From Candidatus Sulfopaludibacter sp. SbA3 (GTDB taxonomy: Bacteria; Acidobacteriota; Terriglobia; 20CM-2-55-15), in contig CAMBFR010000015.1 of the NCBI GenBank assembly GCA_945865815.1, positions 1-52,622 on the forward strand: a stretch of 52,622 nucleotides of DNA. Direction: 5' to 3'. The notes beneath the pieces were generated by a model. It searched no databases and was not told the DNA's origin. It saw only the letters and a program-made list of their open reading frames with translations. The position numbers and the translations under genes were made by a program. Positions 8,839 through 17,819 of this stretch are shown piece by piece; the first letter of the stretch is position 1, and each line of letters begins with the position of its first letter.

Positions 8839-10209
8839 TTAATTCGCCGGTTTGTTCAGCCGGACTTCGGTGCCGTAGTAATCCAGGGTTAGCTGGTAGT
8901 CCTGAAGGAAGTCGTACCCCACCACACCGGAAAGCTCCGTACCCAGCATTTTGGAGATCTGCTTGAGGTCGATCGAGACCACCTGGGCGAATTGTTCCGA
9001 ACGATTCGGGGTCTTGAGTGTCACATTCGGCACGCGAAGAACGACGCCCTCGAATCCGCCGACGCCGACGATTCCCAGGTCGACCCTGGCGCCCGGCGTA
9101 TTCTCGTTCACGCCCAACTTCGACGCCATGCTGTGCGAGAGGACGGTCGTAACGGCGCCGGTATCGACGATGAAGTTGCCCCGGTAGCCGTTAACTTCAA
9201 GTGGGATAAGAAGCAGATTGCTGAAGTACCAGGCAGGCAACGTCTCCGACGAAGCGCCGGCCGCCGGCTTCGTGCGGGACAGCTCCAATTGATTTTCCGG
9301 GTAATTGATGGTGATTATGAAATCCGAGAGGATGGCGGTTCCGAGAATTCCATCGGCAAGTTGACTAAGAAGCGGATCGCCAAATGTTCCCGCGGGCACA
9401 TTCTTGATCTTCAGGTCGCCGATCGCGATCTCGTCGAGACGGTACATCTTCGACTCGATTTTTCCGGATCCGCCAATGCCATGCATTATGGTTGTAGTAA
9501 TCGGCTCGAGACCCAGGTCGGTGGCGAGTTTCTGGCTCAATACGGTTTGCGTGGCGCCGGTATCGATGGCGAAATTGTAGGGTCCCCTTCCATTTATCAT
9601 GATGCTCGAAAAGATGAGATTCAGGGTTTTCCTGAAACGCAGGGGTGAAGGGGCTTCCGGGCCTTCCACGCGGGCGATTTCTTCGGCGGCAAAGGCATCA
9701 ATCATCTCGATGCCCGCCTTGGCTTCCGCCAGCCGGTCCGCATCGTACGCCGGGTTCAGCCGGACATACTCTTCGAGGTGTCTGCGCTGCTCCGCGTAGT
9801 TCTTTTGGACCGCGTACGCCTCGCTCGCGTAGAGACGGAACAAGGGAAGCTTTGGATCCAGTTCGATGGCCCGTGTTATCGCCGTAACGGCCTGGTCGCC
9901 TTTGAGTTTCGCAATCGCTAGTTTCGCCAGCCCCAGGTGAGCGCGGGCCGTGTTGGTGTCCGCGCGAAGGGCTTCGTCATACAGGGCCTCCGCTTTATCG
10001 AAATTCCCTTTTCTATACTCTATTTCTCCCCGCAGCGCTGTTGTCAGCGGCGTCCTGGGTTGCCGGTCAAGAAGGAGTTCGGCCTGTTCAACTTCATCGC
10101 GAAGCAAAAGGTCGCTGACGGAATCCGGATTTATGCTCTGAATCGAGCCGCCTGGGAGTATCAAAAAGGAGGTTAATGCCATCAAAACAACGAGCGGGCT
10201 GCTTGACAT
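8839..10209 (-). CDS. TPR protein with two retropepsin-like aspartyl protease domains
   Basis: From the ATG at 10209 (AGGGAG ten bases upstream) the protein has 456 residues. A signal peptide or membrane anchor (SSSPLVVLMALTSFLILPGG) is followed by TPR-like helices (about 35-150). Two retropepsin-like domains come next, with catalytic FAIDTGATQTVLS (Asp216) and FIVDTGAVTTVLS (Asp349). Each is followed by the ILG or GVVG strand of the family. Retropepsins work as dimers of one Asp each, so two domains in one chain may form an internal pseudo-dimer. The location is probably periplasmic. Residues 1-3 overlap the -35 box of the divergent rplM promoter. Substrate unknown. Confidence 0.85.
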   Translation of the reverse strand: MSSSPLVVLMALTSFLILPGGSIQSINPDSVSDLLLRDEVEQAELLLDRQPRTPLTTALRGEIEYRKGNFDKAEALYDEALRADTNTARAHLGLAKLAIAKLKGDQAVTAITRAIELDPKLPLFRLYASEAYAVQKNYAEQRRHLEEYVRLNPAYDADRLAEAKAGIEMIDAFAAEEIARVEGPEAPSPLRFRKTLNLIFSSIMINGRGPYNFAIDTGATQTVLSQKLATDLGLEPITTTIMHGIGGSGKIESKMYRLDEIAIGDLKIKNVPAGTFGDPLLSQLADGILGTAILSDFIITINYPENQLELSRTKPAAGASSETLPAWYFSNLLLIPLEVNGYRGNFIVDTGAVTTVLSHSMASKLGVNENTPGARVDLGIVGVGGFEGVVLRVPNVTLKTPNRSEQFAQVVSIDLKQISKMLGTELSGVVGYDFLQDYQLTLDYYGTEVRLNKPAN

Positions 10210-10230
10210 GTTGTATGGGCTCCCTATACT
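10203..10230 (+). promoter_or_regulatory. Sigma-70 promoter of rplM-rpsI
   Basis: A perfect TTGACA (10203-10208) and TATACT (10225-10230) are separated by 16 bases and sit 40 bases before the rplM ATG. It is the best consensus promoter in the window, fitting a highly expressed ribosomal operon. The -35 box overlaps the start of the divergent protease gene. Confidence 0.75.
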
Positions 10231-10269
10231 ATCAAACTTTTGCACGATCGATTGTGAGAGGAACTGAGC

Positions 10270-10707
10270 ATGCCGTCTACGCGATTTCTTGCCGCCGATG
10301 AGTTGGCGGCCTCAGACAAATGGTTCGTTATCGACGCAAACGACCAGGTACTTGGACGCGTCGCAACGAGAGCGGCTACCATTTTGACAGGGAAGCACAC
10401 TCCTCAGTATGCTCCTTTTCTGATAAGTGGGGACCACGTCATTATCATCAACGCCGGAAAAATCAAACTGACCGGCGAGAAATTAGACAAGAAGGTTTAC
10501 CGCTGGCACACCCTCTATCCTGGTGGGTTGAAAGAGGTATCCGCGCGAAAGCTTTTTGATACCAGGCCTGAGAAGTTGATCCGCGAAGCGATCCTTGGCA
10601 TGCTGCCGAAGAACAAGCTGCGGAAGCGCTTGGTGAAGCGTTTGAAGGTGTACTTTGCGGATCAGCATCCGCACGCGGCTCAGCAGCCGCAGGCACTGGC
10701 GCTGTAA
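10270..10707 (+). CDS. rplM: 50S ribosomal protein L13
   Basis: An early-assembly 50S protein of 145 residues, the usual length. Typical family segments are [54 protein letters not shown] and YPGGLKE. The stretch [22 protein letters not shown] is the conserved basic C-terminal part. GAGAGGAACTGAGC upstream provides the ribosome binding site. It is co-transcribed with rpsI 35 bases downstream, as in most bacteria. The C-terminus is slightly extended ([11 protein letters not shown]). Confidence 0.98.
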   Translation: MPSTRFLAADELAASDKWFVIDANDQVLGRVATRAATILTGKHTPQYAPFLISGDHVIIINAGKIKLTGEKLDKKVYRWHTLYPGGLKEVSARKLFDTRPEKLIREAILGMLPKNKLRKRLVKRLKVYFADQHPHAAQQPQALAL

Positions 10708-10742
10708 GTTATAGACAAGGCAGGAAGATTTCCGGAGGTTAC

Positions 10743-11135
10743 TTGAGTTTAGTCCAGCATTACGGTACGGGGCGGCGGAAGACATCGACGGCGAGAGTGT
10801 TTCTTAGGGCGGGAAGCGGAAACTTCACGGTCAATCAGAAGCCTATCGATCAGTATTTTTTTGATGAAACCCACCGCATGATCATCAAGCAACCTTTGCA
10901 GGTCTCGGATGCGCTTACCAAGTTCGATATTCTTGTTAACGTGGAAGGCGGCGGGATGCGGGGGCAAGCTGGGGCAGTCCAGCACGGAATCGCGCGCGCG
11001 TTGGTGGAGTTCAACGCGGAATTGCGTCCTCCCTTGAAGAAGGCCGGTTTCCTGACCCGCGATCCTCGCATGAAGGAACGCAAAAAGTACGGACAGCCGG
11101 GGGCGCGAAAACGCTTCCAGTTCTCAAAGCGATAG
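10743..11135 (+). CDS. rpsI: 30S ribosomal protein S9
   Basis: S9 contacts P-site tRNA through its C-terminal tail. The 130 residues start [16 protein letters not shown] after a short lead and end RKRFQFSKR, the conserved basic tail whose final Arg reaches the P site. The start codon is TTG (10743), chosen because GGAGG (10733-10737) lies five bases before it and no ATG is present near the conserved start. It is followed immediately by a strong terminator at 11144-11181. Confidence 0.97.
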   Translation: MSLVQHYGTGRRKTSTARVFLRAGSGNFTVNQKPIDQYFFDETHRMIIKQPLQVSDALTKFDILVNVEGGGMRGQAGAVQHGIARALVEFNAELRPPLKKAGFLTRDPRMKERKKYGQPGARKRFQFSKR

Positions 11136-11143
11136 ATCTATTG

Positions 11144-11181
11144 TCGCCAGCAGGGATCGCCTCCCTGCTGGCGATGTTTTT
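11144..11181 (+). terminator. Rho-independent terminator after rpsI
   Basis: A 13-bp perfect stem (TCGCCAGCAGGGA at 11144-11156 with its complement at 11162-11174) encloses a 5-base loop. It is followed by TGTTTTTT. It separates rplM-rpsI from rpsB. Confidence 0.9.
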
Positions 11182-11222
11182 TCGGAGATCACGGTGAACC
11201 AAATTTTTCAGAGGAGGTTTTT

Positions 11223-12080
11223 TTGGCGTCTATCACAATGAAGGAGCTCTTGGAGGCTGGAGTCCACTTTGGGCACCAGACGAAGCGGTGGAACCCGAAG
11301 ATGAAGCAATACATCTTCGGTGAGCGCAACGGAATCTACATTATCGACCTCCAGAAAACTCTCCGCCTTTTCAAAGAAGCCACACAATTTGTTGCCGAAC
11401 TGGCATCCCAGGGAAAAACCGTACTCTTCGTTGGAACCAAGCGTCAGGCACAGGACGCAATTGCGGAAGAAGCGAATCGCTGCAACATGTTTTTTGTTAA
11501 CCAGCGGTGGCTCGGCGGGTTGCTGACAAATTTCGCAACGATTCAGAAATCCATCAAACGATTGAGAGAGCTTGACGTCATGGCGGCGGACGGCCGATAC
11601 GAAATCCTGCCAAAGAAGGAAGTCACCCGCCTGGAGCGGGAGCGCAAGGCTCTTGAGAAGAATCTTTCCGGCATCAAAAACATGTCGGGACTGCCGGATG
11701 CGATATTCGTCATCGATTCCAAAAATGAAGAGATCGCTGTGGCCGAGGCCCGGCGTCTGGGAATTCCGGTGATCGCGATTGTCGATACGAACTGCGATCC
11801 CGATTTTGTCGATTACGTCATTCCGGGCAACGATGATGCTTTACGGGCGATTCGTCTTTTTGCTTCGAAGGTGTCCGAGTCCGTGCTCGAAGGACAGGCG
11901 ATGGTGAAAGACGCGGCAGGAGCTTCCGGCAAAGCTGCCAGGGATGAAGCCGACGCAGCCGATGGGGCCGAAGGAGCTGATGCCGCTGCGCCTCGAGAGA
12001 GAACACAGGCAAGGAGAGTCGAAGCCAAAGCGGGCGAAGAGGAATCCATCGAGACCCCGAACGAAGCAGCAATAATGTAG
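11223..12080 (+). CDS. rpsB: 30S ribosomal protein S2 with acidic C-terminal extension
   Basis: S2 binds the 30S head-body junction with S1. Family motifs are [49 protein letters not shown] and [14 protein letters not shown]. The TTG start (11223) is supported by GAGGAGG just upstream. The 285 residues include about 50 after the S2 fold ([12 protein letters not shown]) that are Ala/Glu/Asp-rich and low complexity ([17 protein letters not shown]). That tail is longer than in E. coli and probably disordered. It has its own downstream terminator and is followed by tsf, the usual partner. Confidence 0.97.
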   Translation: MASITMKELLEAGVHFGHQTKRWNPKMKQYIFGERNGIYIIDLQKTLRLFKEATQFVAELASQGKTVLFVGTKRQAQDAIAEEANRCNMFFVNQRWLGGLLTNFATIQKSIKRLRELDVMAADGRYEILPKKEVTRLERERKALEKNLSGIKNMSGLPDAIFVIDSKNEEIAVAEARRLGIPVIAIVDTNCDPDFVDYVIPGNDDALRAIRLFASKVSESVLEGQAMVKDAAGASGKAARDEADAADGAEGADAAAPRERTQARRVEAKAGEEESIETPNEAAIM

Positions 12081-12114
12081 AGGACAGTTCGAATTCCAAA
12101 ATTCGAATTCACAT

Positions 12115-12149
12115 TAGGCGGAAATTTTCCAGTTTTCGCCTATTTTTTT
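12115..12149 (+). terminator. Rho-independent terminator between rpsB and tsf
   Basis: Stem TAGGCGGAAA (12115-12124) pairs with TTTTCGCCTA (12133-12142), with one G-T pair and an 8-base loop, followed by seven T. It could attenuate rpsB read-through into tsf. A duplicated TTCGAATTC lies just upstream. Confidence 0.8.
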
Positions 12150-12182
12150 GTCGAAGTCAGGGTGTGAAAGGAACTCATAAAT

Positions 12183-12833
12183 ATGGCGATTACCGCTAAC
12201 CAGGTGAAAGATCTTCGCGAGAAGACCGGCGCGGGAATGATGGACTGTAAGAACGCGCTCACTGAAGCGAATGGTGATATGGACCAGGCCATCGTCATCT
12301 TACGCAAGAAGGGACTGGCTTCCGCGCAAAAGAAAGCCACCCGAATTGCTGCGGAAGGAATGGTCGGACATTACATTCACGCAGGTGGAAAGCTGGGCGT
12401 GCTTGTCGAAGTGAACTGCGAAACGGATTTCGCCGCACGCAGTGCTGATTTTCAGGGTCTCGTTAAGGACGTTGCGATGCATATCGCGGCGCAGAATCCG
12501 TTGTACGTAAGACGCGAGGACGTGCCGGCCGAGGAGCTTGAGAAAGAGAAGGAAATTTACCGAGACCAGGCAAGAGCTTCTGGAAAGCCGGAGCAGATTA
12601 TAGATAAGATCGCGGAGGGGAAGCTGGGTTCCTATTATCAGATGGTCTGTCTTTACGATCAGGCTTTCGTGAAGGAACCCTCGGTAACGGTGGAGCAACT
12701 GATCAACAACCTCATCGGCAAGATCGGAGAGAATCTGCGCGTCCGGCGCTTTGTTCGCTTCAAGACCGGTGAGGGACTGGAGAAACGTTCGACCGATCTG
12801 GCGGCTGAAGTACAGGCCGCGTTAAAAGAATAG
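12183..12833 (+). CDS. tsf: Elongation factor Ts
   Basis: EF-Ts recycles EF-Tu by displacing GDP. The N-terminal UBA-like domain contains [19 protein letters not shown]. The core has [38 protein letters not shown] and [11 protein letters not shown]-like [14 protein letters not shown]. At 216 residues it is a compact form lacking much of the second core subdomain of E. coli EF-Ts (~283), as in several other phyla. AAGGAACTCATAAAT precedes the ATG. The stop is 5 bases before the pyrH GTG. Confidence 0.97.
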   Translation: MAITANQVKDLREKTGAGMMDCKNALTEANGDMDQAIVILRKKGLASAQKKATRIAAEGMVGHYIHAGGKLGVLVEVNCETDFAARSADFQGLVKDVAMHIAAQNPLYVRREDVPAEELEKEKEIYRDQARASGKPEQIIDKIAEGKLGSYYQMVCLYDQAFVKEPSVTVEQLINNLIGKIGENLRVRRFVRFKTGEGLEKRSTDLAAEVQAALKE

Positions 12834-12838
12834 ACCCA

Positions 12839-13567
12839 GTGCAATCACCTGCGACAACACCGACCAAGTACAAACGCGTTCTGCTGAAGCTCAGTGGCGA
12901 AGCCCTTATGGGCGAAACCACCTTTGGCATCGATCCGCAGGTCGTTGTTCGAATCGCCGAGGAAATCAAGGAAGTGCATCGCCTCGGCGTCGAGATTGCC
13001 ATCGTCATAGGCGGCGGGAACATTTTTCGCGGGCTTGCAGCCAGCGCGCAGGGTTTCGATCGGGTTGCCGCAGATCACATGGGAATGCTCGCAACCGTCA
13101 TCAATGCGCTGGCATTGCAGGACGCGCTCGAGAAGATCGACGTCTATACGCGAGTCCAATCGGCTATCGAAATGAAGGAAGTAGCTGAAATGTTCATCCG
13201 GCGAAGGGCTATTCGACACCTGGAAAAGAAACGCGTTGTCATCTTCGCCGCCGGGACGGGTAACCCGTATTTTTCGACCGATACTACCGCAGCCCTGCGG
13301 GCCATGGAGATCAAGGCGGAAGTCATACTCAAGGCGACCAAGGTTGACGGCATTTATGATGCAGATCCCGTTAAGGTACCGAATGCGAAGTTCTTTCCGG
13401 AGATTTCATATCTGGATGTGCTCACACGGGGCCTCGCTGTGATGGACACGACAGCGATTTCGTTGTGCAAGGACAACGGCGTACCCATTATCATTTTCAG
13501 TATCAAGGGAACCGGGAACATCAAGAGGGTTATTCTGGGGGAGAAGATCGGTTCATTGGTTTACTAG
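12839..13567 (+). CDS. pyrH: Uridylate kinase (UMP kinase)
   Basis: PyrH phosphorylates UMP to UDP with ATP and is a hexameric amino-acid-kinase-fold enzyme. Motifs include [61 protein letters not shown] and [14 protein letters not shown]. The GTG start directly follows the tsf stop. A short unstructured lead [12 protein letters not shown] precedes the first strand. Position between tsf and frr is the classic bacterial order, tying nucleotide supply to translation genes. Confidence 0.97.
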   Translation: MQSPATTPTKYKRVLLKLSGEALMGETTFGIDPQVVVRIAEEIKEVHRLGVEIAIVIGGGNIFRGLAASAQGFDRVAADHMGMLATVINALALQDALEKIDVYTRVQSAIEMKEVAEMFIRRRAIRHLEKKRVVIFAAGTGNPYFSTDTTAALRAMEIKAEVILKATKVDGIYDADPVKVPNAKFFPEISYLDVLTRGLAVMDTTAISLCKDNGVPIIIFSIKGTGNIKRVILGEKIGSLVY

Positions 13568-13593
13568 CGGGCCAGACGAGCCGGGGGTGAGAT

Positions 13594-14154
13594 ATGAGTG
13601 CGAAAGATGAAATTGCGGGCATGCGAAAACGCATGGATAAGGCAATTGAAGACATTCAGAAAGAGCTCGCAACCCTTCGGACTGGCCGCGCGTCGATTTC
13701 CATTCTCGATAGCGTTCAGGTCGATTACTACGGCGTGCCCACACCCCTCAGTCAGGTCGGACAGCTGGGGACGCCCGACGCGACGCTCATCACCGTCCAG
13801 CCATACGACGTGTCGTTGGTGGGACCCATTGAAAAGGCGATTCGCGCATCGGATCTCGGTCTGAATCCCTCCAATGACGGCCGCCTCATTCGGATTCCAA
13901 TTCCTCCGCTCACCGAAGAGCGCCGCAAACAGCTTGCCAAGCATGTACACAAAGTACTTGAGGAACATCGCACGGCAATTCGCAATATCCGGCGCGACGG
14001 AAACGAACATCTGAAAAAAATGCTCAAGGACAAGACGATTTCCGAGGATGACGAGAAGCGCTCGCTCGACGAAGTCCAAAAGCTCACCGACGACTACATC
14101 CGCAAGGCCGAAGAAATCGCAAAGAAGAAGGAACACGATATTCTGACGGTCTGA
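13594..14154 (+). CDS. frr: Ribosome recycling factor
   Basis: RRF splits post-termination ribosomes together with EF-G. The 186 residues have normal length and show [50 protein letters not shown] and a long helical C-terminus ending EHDILTV. GGGGTGAGAT precedes the ATG. It is 26 bases after pyrH, last of the recognisable translation genes of the cluster. Confidence 0.98.
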   Translation: MSAKDEIAGMRKRMDKAIEDIQKELATLRTGRASISILDSVQVDYYGVPTPLSQVGQLGTPDATLITVQPYDVSLVGPIEKAIRASDLGLNPSNDGRLIRIPIPPLTEERRKQLAKHVHKVLEEHRTAIRNIRRDGNEHLKKMLKDKTISEDDEKRSLDEVQKLTDDYIRKAEEIAKKKEHDILTV

Positions 14155-14173
14155 CGATCTCTAAGGAGCGCAG

Positions 14174-14473
14174 GTGAAATCTAATCGTGTCATCACTGTT
14201 GGGCTGGGACTGGTTACAGGACTTCTGGCTACACTGATTCTCCAGTCTTTCATGAACACGGGTTCAAGCCAGACGATCGTGCTCGGCGTAATAGCCGGCT
14301 TGCTCGTTGTATTGGTTTTGGAGCGGCTCATGCACGCAGCCCGGAAGACGTTCGAATACAAAATTATTGCTGTAAGCGCACTCGACGAACCAACGCTTAA
14401 CGAGTTGGGTAAGGAAGGCTGGGACTTCGTTTGCATCGATTCGGCTGCTGCCAGGGGCGTGTTCAAACGATAA
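14174..14473 (+). CDS. Small membrane protein with DUF4177-like tail
   Basis: Ninety-nine residues from a GTG with AAGGAG eleven bases upstream. Two hydrophobic helices (about 6-24 and 33-51) are followed by a soluble tail, FEYKIIAVSALDEPTLNELGKEGWDFVCID. This tail resembles DUF4177-type domains (YKv....l...LNelGkeGWelv). Membrane location is inferred from the helices. Function unknown. It lies 19 bases after frr and 15 before the SDR gene, so it is probably in the same transcript. Confidence 0.75.
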   Translation: MKSNRVITVGLGLVTGLLATLILQSFMNTGSSQTIVLGVIAGLLVVLVLERLMHAARKTFEYKIIAVSALDEPTLNELGKEGWDFVCIDSAAARGVFKR

Positions 14474-14488
14474 CCGCCAGGTATTGAG

Positions 14489-15247
14489 ATGCGCCTGAAG
14501 GACCGCATAGCTATCGTCACCGGGGCGGCGCGGGGTATCGGTCAAGCGTACGCACTGGCTCTGGCCCGCGAAGGCGCCAAAGTGGTGGTTGCAGACCTTC
14601 TGGCGTGTTCGGAAACCCTCGCACAAATCCGCGGCATCGGTGGTGAATCGATCGGAATCGTAGTGGACGTCGCCGACCCGCAGAGCTCCGAAGCGATGGC
14701 AGCTCAAGTCCTCCTCCACTTCGGACGGATAGACATTCTCGTCAATAATGCAGCGGTCTTCGATGGTCTGGAACTCACTCCTTTCGAGCAAATATCCGAG
14801 ACAGAATGGGATCGTGTGATGGCGGTCAATGTGAAAGGCCTGTGGCTGTGCTGCAAGGCCGTTATCCCGGCAATGAAGAAACAGGGCAAAGGCAGGATCA
14901 TCAATATATCGTCGGATACGATCTGGCTTGGACGGCCGTTCCTGCTCCACTATGTCACGTCCAAGGGCGCGGTCTTCGTGTTCACCCGGGCTTTGGCCCG
15001 CGAACTGGCCGGAACCGGAATCAATGTGAATGCCGTCACTCCGGGTTACACCGTCACGGGGTCCACCGAGGCGCGGATGGATCCGGAAACGGTTGCCCGG
15101 AGAACGGCAGCCGTCGATCGACAGATCATCAAGCGGAATGAAAGGCCCGAAGATTTGACCGGAACCGTGATTTTCCTCGCTTCCGACGAGAGCGAGTTCA
15201 TTACCGGCCAGACAATCAATGTCAATGGTGGTGCGACGCATCACTAG
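14489..15247 (+). CDS. SDR-family NAD(P)-dependent oxidoreductase
   Basis: A classical 252-residue short-chain dehydrogenase/reductase. It has the nucleotide loop TGAARGIG (11-18), the NNA motif (86-88), catalytic Ser at INISS (about 141-142) and Tyr155-x3-Lys159 in HYVTSKGA. The C-terminal FITGQTINVNGG is as in FabG-like members. Asp36 after the second strand (VVVADLL) favours NAD(H). The substrate cannot be told from sequence. It lacks fatty-acid-synthesis neighbours, so fabG is not assigned. It converges on selD across 247 bases. Confidence 0.9.
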   Translation: MRLKDRIAIVTGAARGIGQAYALALAREGAKVVVADLLACSETLAQIRGIGGESIGIVVDVADPQSSEAMAAQVLLHFGRIDILVNNAAVFDGLELTPFEQISETEWDRVMAVNVKGLWLCCKAVIPAMKKQGKGRIINISSDTIWLGRPFLLHYVTSKGAVFVFTRALARELAGTGINVNAVTPGYTVTGSTEARMDPETVARRTAAVDRQIIKRNERPEDLTGTVIFLASDESEFITGQTINVNGGATHH

Positions 15248-15494
15248 GAACGAACCACGAGACGGACTTAGCCTTCCTGCCTATACTACGGCGTTAGTTG
15301 TGAAGACGCCCCACTCCTGACATTCAGGATCCTTATCACGGAACATTCGTTCTGGCGCCCAACGGAGGTACTACACTCGTCGGGAACGATGCCTATGTCG
15401 ATATCTGAATAACGTCGAAATAGCTGCTGACTTGACCGGGGTTAGATGCATTAAGGAGATCAGTGACCAGGGGAGGGTTTACCGCGCGGATGCT

Positions 15495-16523
15495 CTACGA
15501 CACGTTGGCTAGATACGGAAGGGGCGGGTGCGTGGACCCGATTTCAGCAACATTGATGCCTTCGGCCCGGAGGGCTTGCAGAAGGGCATCGGCGGAATCA
15601 GCCCCCGCGAAGATAAGCAACCCCCCCGAAGTCTGGGGATCAAACAGGATGTCTCTAAACTCCAAAGGGACCGACTCACTGATATGAACGCGATCGGAAT
15701 AGAATTCGCGATTGCTCGTCAGTCCACCGGCGCAGAATCCAGCGCGGCTGTATTCGAGCGCCCCTGCGAGCAGCGGCAGCCGCCGATGGTCAATCTCGAC
15801 GGTGATATGGCTGGCCTTTGCCACTTCCAAGGCATGGCCGAGTAATCCGAAACCGGTAATGTCGGTCATCGAATCGACCGGATACCGAAGACAGATTTCG
15901 GAGGACTTCTTGTTGAGTTGCGCCATGACCTGGACAGCCGCAGCGACATGCTCTTGTGAGGCCTTGCCGCGCTTTAGAGCGGTTGTAATAAGGCCGGTGC
16001 CAAGCGGCTTTGTAAGCAACAGTCGATTGCCTGGCTTTGCGTTTTTGTTCTGTTTGATGTCTTTGTTATTGATGGTGCCCGTCACGGCATAGCCAAATTT
16101 GATTTCCTCATCGCGAACCGAGTGGCCTCCAAGCAGGGCGACGCCCGCTTCGTTCAACTTATCAAGGCCGCCTCGCATAATGTCGCCGAGGATCGAGAAA
16201 TCGACTCCCTTGGCTGGAAACCCGACGATGGAAAGTGCCGTTCGAGGTTCCCCTCCCATGGCATAGATGTCGCTTAAGGAATTGGCGGCCGCGATCTGGC
16301 CATATGTATAGGGATCATCGACTACGGGAGTAAAGAAATCGATGGTTTGAACTATCGCGCAGTCCGGGGTGAGTTGATACACTCCAGCATCATCAGAGTC
16401 TTCGTAGCCCACGACGACCCCGCCAATGGTCTGCTTAGGCAGAGTCTTAAGCGCGACGTCCAAGTCCCCTGGACCAAGCTTGCCGGCTCAACCCGCGGAT
16501 TTAGCGAACTCAGTAAGTCTCAT
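15495..16523 (-). CDS. selD: Selenophosphate synthetase, probable selenoprotein (in-frame UGA)
   Basis: SelD makes selenophosphate from selenide and ATP for Sec-tRNA and tRNA 2-selenouridine. Reading from the ATG at 16523 gives MRLTEFAKSAG-UGA-AGKLGPGDL, then VGYEDSDDAGVY, FFTPVVDDPYTYGQIAAANSLSDIYAMGG and GGHSVRDEEIKFGYAVTG. The UGA (16490-16488) falls exactly where E. coli has catalytic Cys17 in RLT...GAGCGCK, and Lys (E. coli Lys20) follows at the right spacing. Sec is therefore inferred (342 residues). A conventional call would start at a TTG at 16463 and lose the active-site segment. The start overlaps the bactofilin 3' end by 14 bases. selA, selB and tRNA-Sec are not in the window. Confidence 0.9.
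16449..16490 (-). promoter_or_regulatory. Candidate bacterial SECIS element in selD
   Basis: Immediately 3' of the UGA (minus strand), GTCCA (16474-16470) pairs with TGGAC (16462-16458) around loop GGGGACT. An outer AAGC/GCTT pair is possible. The loop starts 18 bases after the UGA with two G, within the spacing and loop rule known for bacterial SECIS elements. Not tested by folding. Confidence 0.5.
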
Positions 16524-16920
16524 CTGTGCCCTTCTGGGAAGTGGATCGATTGTCCGTGGATGACTCCTCCTGGTTTTCACCGGCCATTTGGCACCGGCCG
16601 TCAAATACGGATCCGGCAGTGATGATCAAGACAGGAGTGTGAATGTCCCCGCGCACGCGGCCCGTTGGATGGATCTCGATCCGGCGCTTGGCCTCGATAT
16701 TGCCGAAAACACGGCCATGAATCTCCATCGCTCCGACCTTGATATCGGCGGGTACAATGGCGTGTTCACCGATCAAGAGAGTGTCATTGGTGACTATAGA
16801 CCCGTGAAAATTGCCGTCGACTTGCATGGTACCGGAGTACTGCAGTTCGCCGGTCAGATGTGTCCCCTGATCCAAAAAACCCGAAATCTCTTCGGACGAA
16901 TTCTTTCGACGGAAATTCAT
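16510..16920 (-). CDS. Bactofilin cytoskeletal protein
   Basis: Bactofilins polymerise into beta-helical filaments that scaffold cell-shape and chromosome-segregation factors. The 136 residues (ATG at 16920, AAAGGAG eight bases upstream) contain the DUF583 core: THLTGELQYSGTMQVDGNFHGSI, LLIGEHAIVPADIKVGAMEIHGRVFGNIEAKRRIEIHPTGRVRGDI. A disordered acidic/Ser tail ends DETY. It lies 35 bases downstream of parB, a pairing consistent with known bactofilin-ParAB scaffolding. Its last codons contain the selD start codon. Confidence 0.92.
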   Translation of the reverse strand: MNFRRKNSSEEISGFLDQGTHLTGELQYSGTMQVDGNFHGSIVTNDTLLIGEHAIVPADIKVGAMEIHGRVFGNIEAKRRIEIHPTGRVRGDIHTPVLIITAGSVFDGRCQMAGENQEESSTDNRSTSQKGTDETY

Positions 16921-16955
16921 TGAAAAACTCCTTTGGGAGCCGATGCCGGATGATT

Positions 16956-17819
16956 TCAAAACTTCGCCCGGATCAAGCCCTCATACAGCCGGTTTAGTTC
17001 TTCAGCCGAATAGAAGTGAATCTCGATCTTCCCTTTTCCCTGAGCTTCATGAATTGCCACCTTGGTGCCCAGAGCCTGCTCAAGCGCCTGAATTGCCGCT
17101 TTGACGTTGGGATCGACGGAGTCCGGTGAAACCGCCTCGCCTGAACCGGATTGCGCATGACCGTATCGCGAAACCAGATTTTCGGCCTGCCGAACGGAGT
17201 AATTACCTTCAATTATCTTCCGGGCGGAGTCGAGTATCGCACTGAGATCGGTGAGAGACAAGAGAGCCTTGGCGTGACCCGTGGTCAGCTGGTTGTCCCG
17301 CAACCACTGCTGGACCTCGGCGGGAAGTCTCAGCAACCTTAACATGTTGGCGATAGTCGCCCGGTTCTTGCCAACGCGTCTTGCTACGTCTTCTTGAGTG
17401 AGACCGAATTCCACAATCAGGCGGTGGTACGCTTCGGCCTCCTCAATTGGATTCAAGTCCGCACGCTGCAGGTTTTCAACAAGCGCCAGCTCCAGCACGG
17501 AGTGGTCGTCGGCTTCACGAAGCACTGCGGGAATGCGTGTCAAACCAGCCCGTTGAGCGGCACGCCATCTGCGCTCACCGGCGATTAGTTGAAAAAAACC
17601 GTCTTCAAGGGAACGAACGACAACGGGCTGAATTACGCCATGCGCCCGAATCGATTCCGCCAGTTCGGACAGACTGGCGTCGTCGAAGTTCTTCCGGGGC
17701 TGCTGCGCATTCGGCAGGATGCGATCGATATCAATTTCTCTTAACTGGTCGGTGTCAAGATCGGGCGTTCCCAACAGGGCGCTCAATCCTCTGCCCAGCG
17801 CCTTTCTTTGCTGTGCCAT
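16956..17819 (-). CDS. parB: Chromosome-partitioning protein ParB
   Basis: ParB binds parS, spreads as a CTP-dependent clamp and loads SMC. The 287 residues begin MAQQRKALGRGLSALLG, the ParA-interacting N-terminus (start preceded by AAGGAG). Next come the CTPase motifs QPRKNF and AGERRWRAAQRAG (box II) and ALVENLQRADLNPIEEAEAY. A helix-turn-helix follows (LTQEDVARRVGKNRATIANMLRLL), and the C-terminal dimer domain ends YEGLIRAKF. It overlaps the parA 3' end by 65 bases in another frame. Two parS-like sites lie about 0.8 kb upstream. Confidence 0.96.
   Translation of the reverse strand: MAQQRKALGRGLSALLGTPDLDTDQLREIDIDRILPNAQQPRKNFDDASLSELAESIRAHGVIQPVVVRSLEDGFFQLIAGERRWRAAQRAGLTRIPAVLREADDHSVLELALVENLQRADLNPIEEAEAYHRLIVEFGLTQEDVARRVGKNRATIANMLRLLRLPAEVQQWLRDNQLTTGHAKALLSLTDLSAILDSARKIIEGNYSVRQAENLVSRYGHAQSGSGEAVSPDSVDPNVKAAIQALEQALGTKVAIHEAQGKGKIEIHFYSAEELNRLYEGLIRAKF

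Noticed and set aside
15304-15408. Open stretch reading DPYHGTFVLAPNGGTTLV and stopping at 15408, in the SDR-selD gap
   Set aside because: It has no start codon or ribosome binding site, only about 34 codons, and no family I recognise. It may be a decayed 3' gene end but the evidence is too thin.
15248-15494. Search for tRNA-Sec or another RNA gene near selD
   Set aside because: No cloverleaf with TCA anticodon or long variable arm could be read in this gap or elsewhere in the window.
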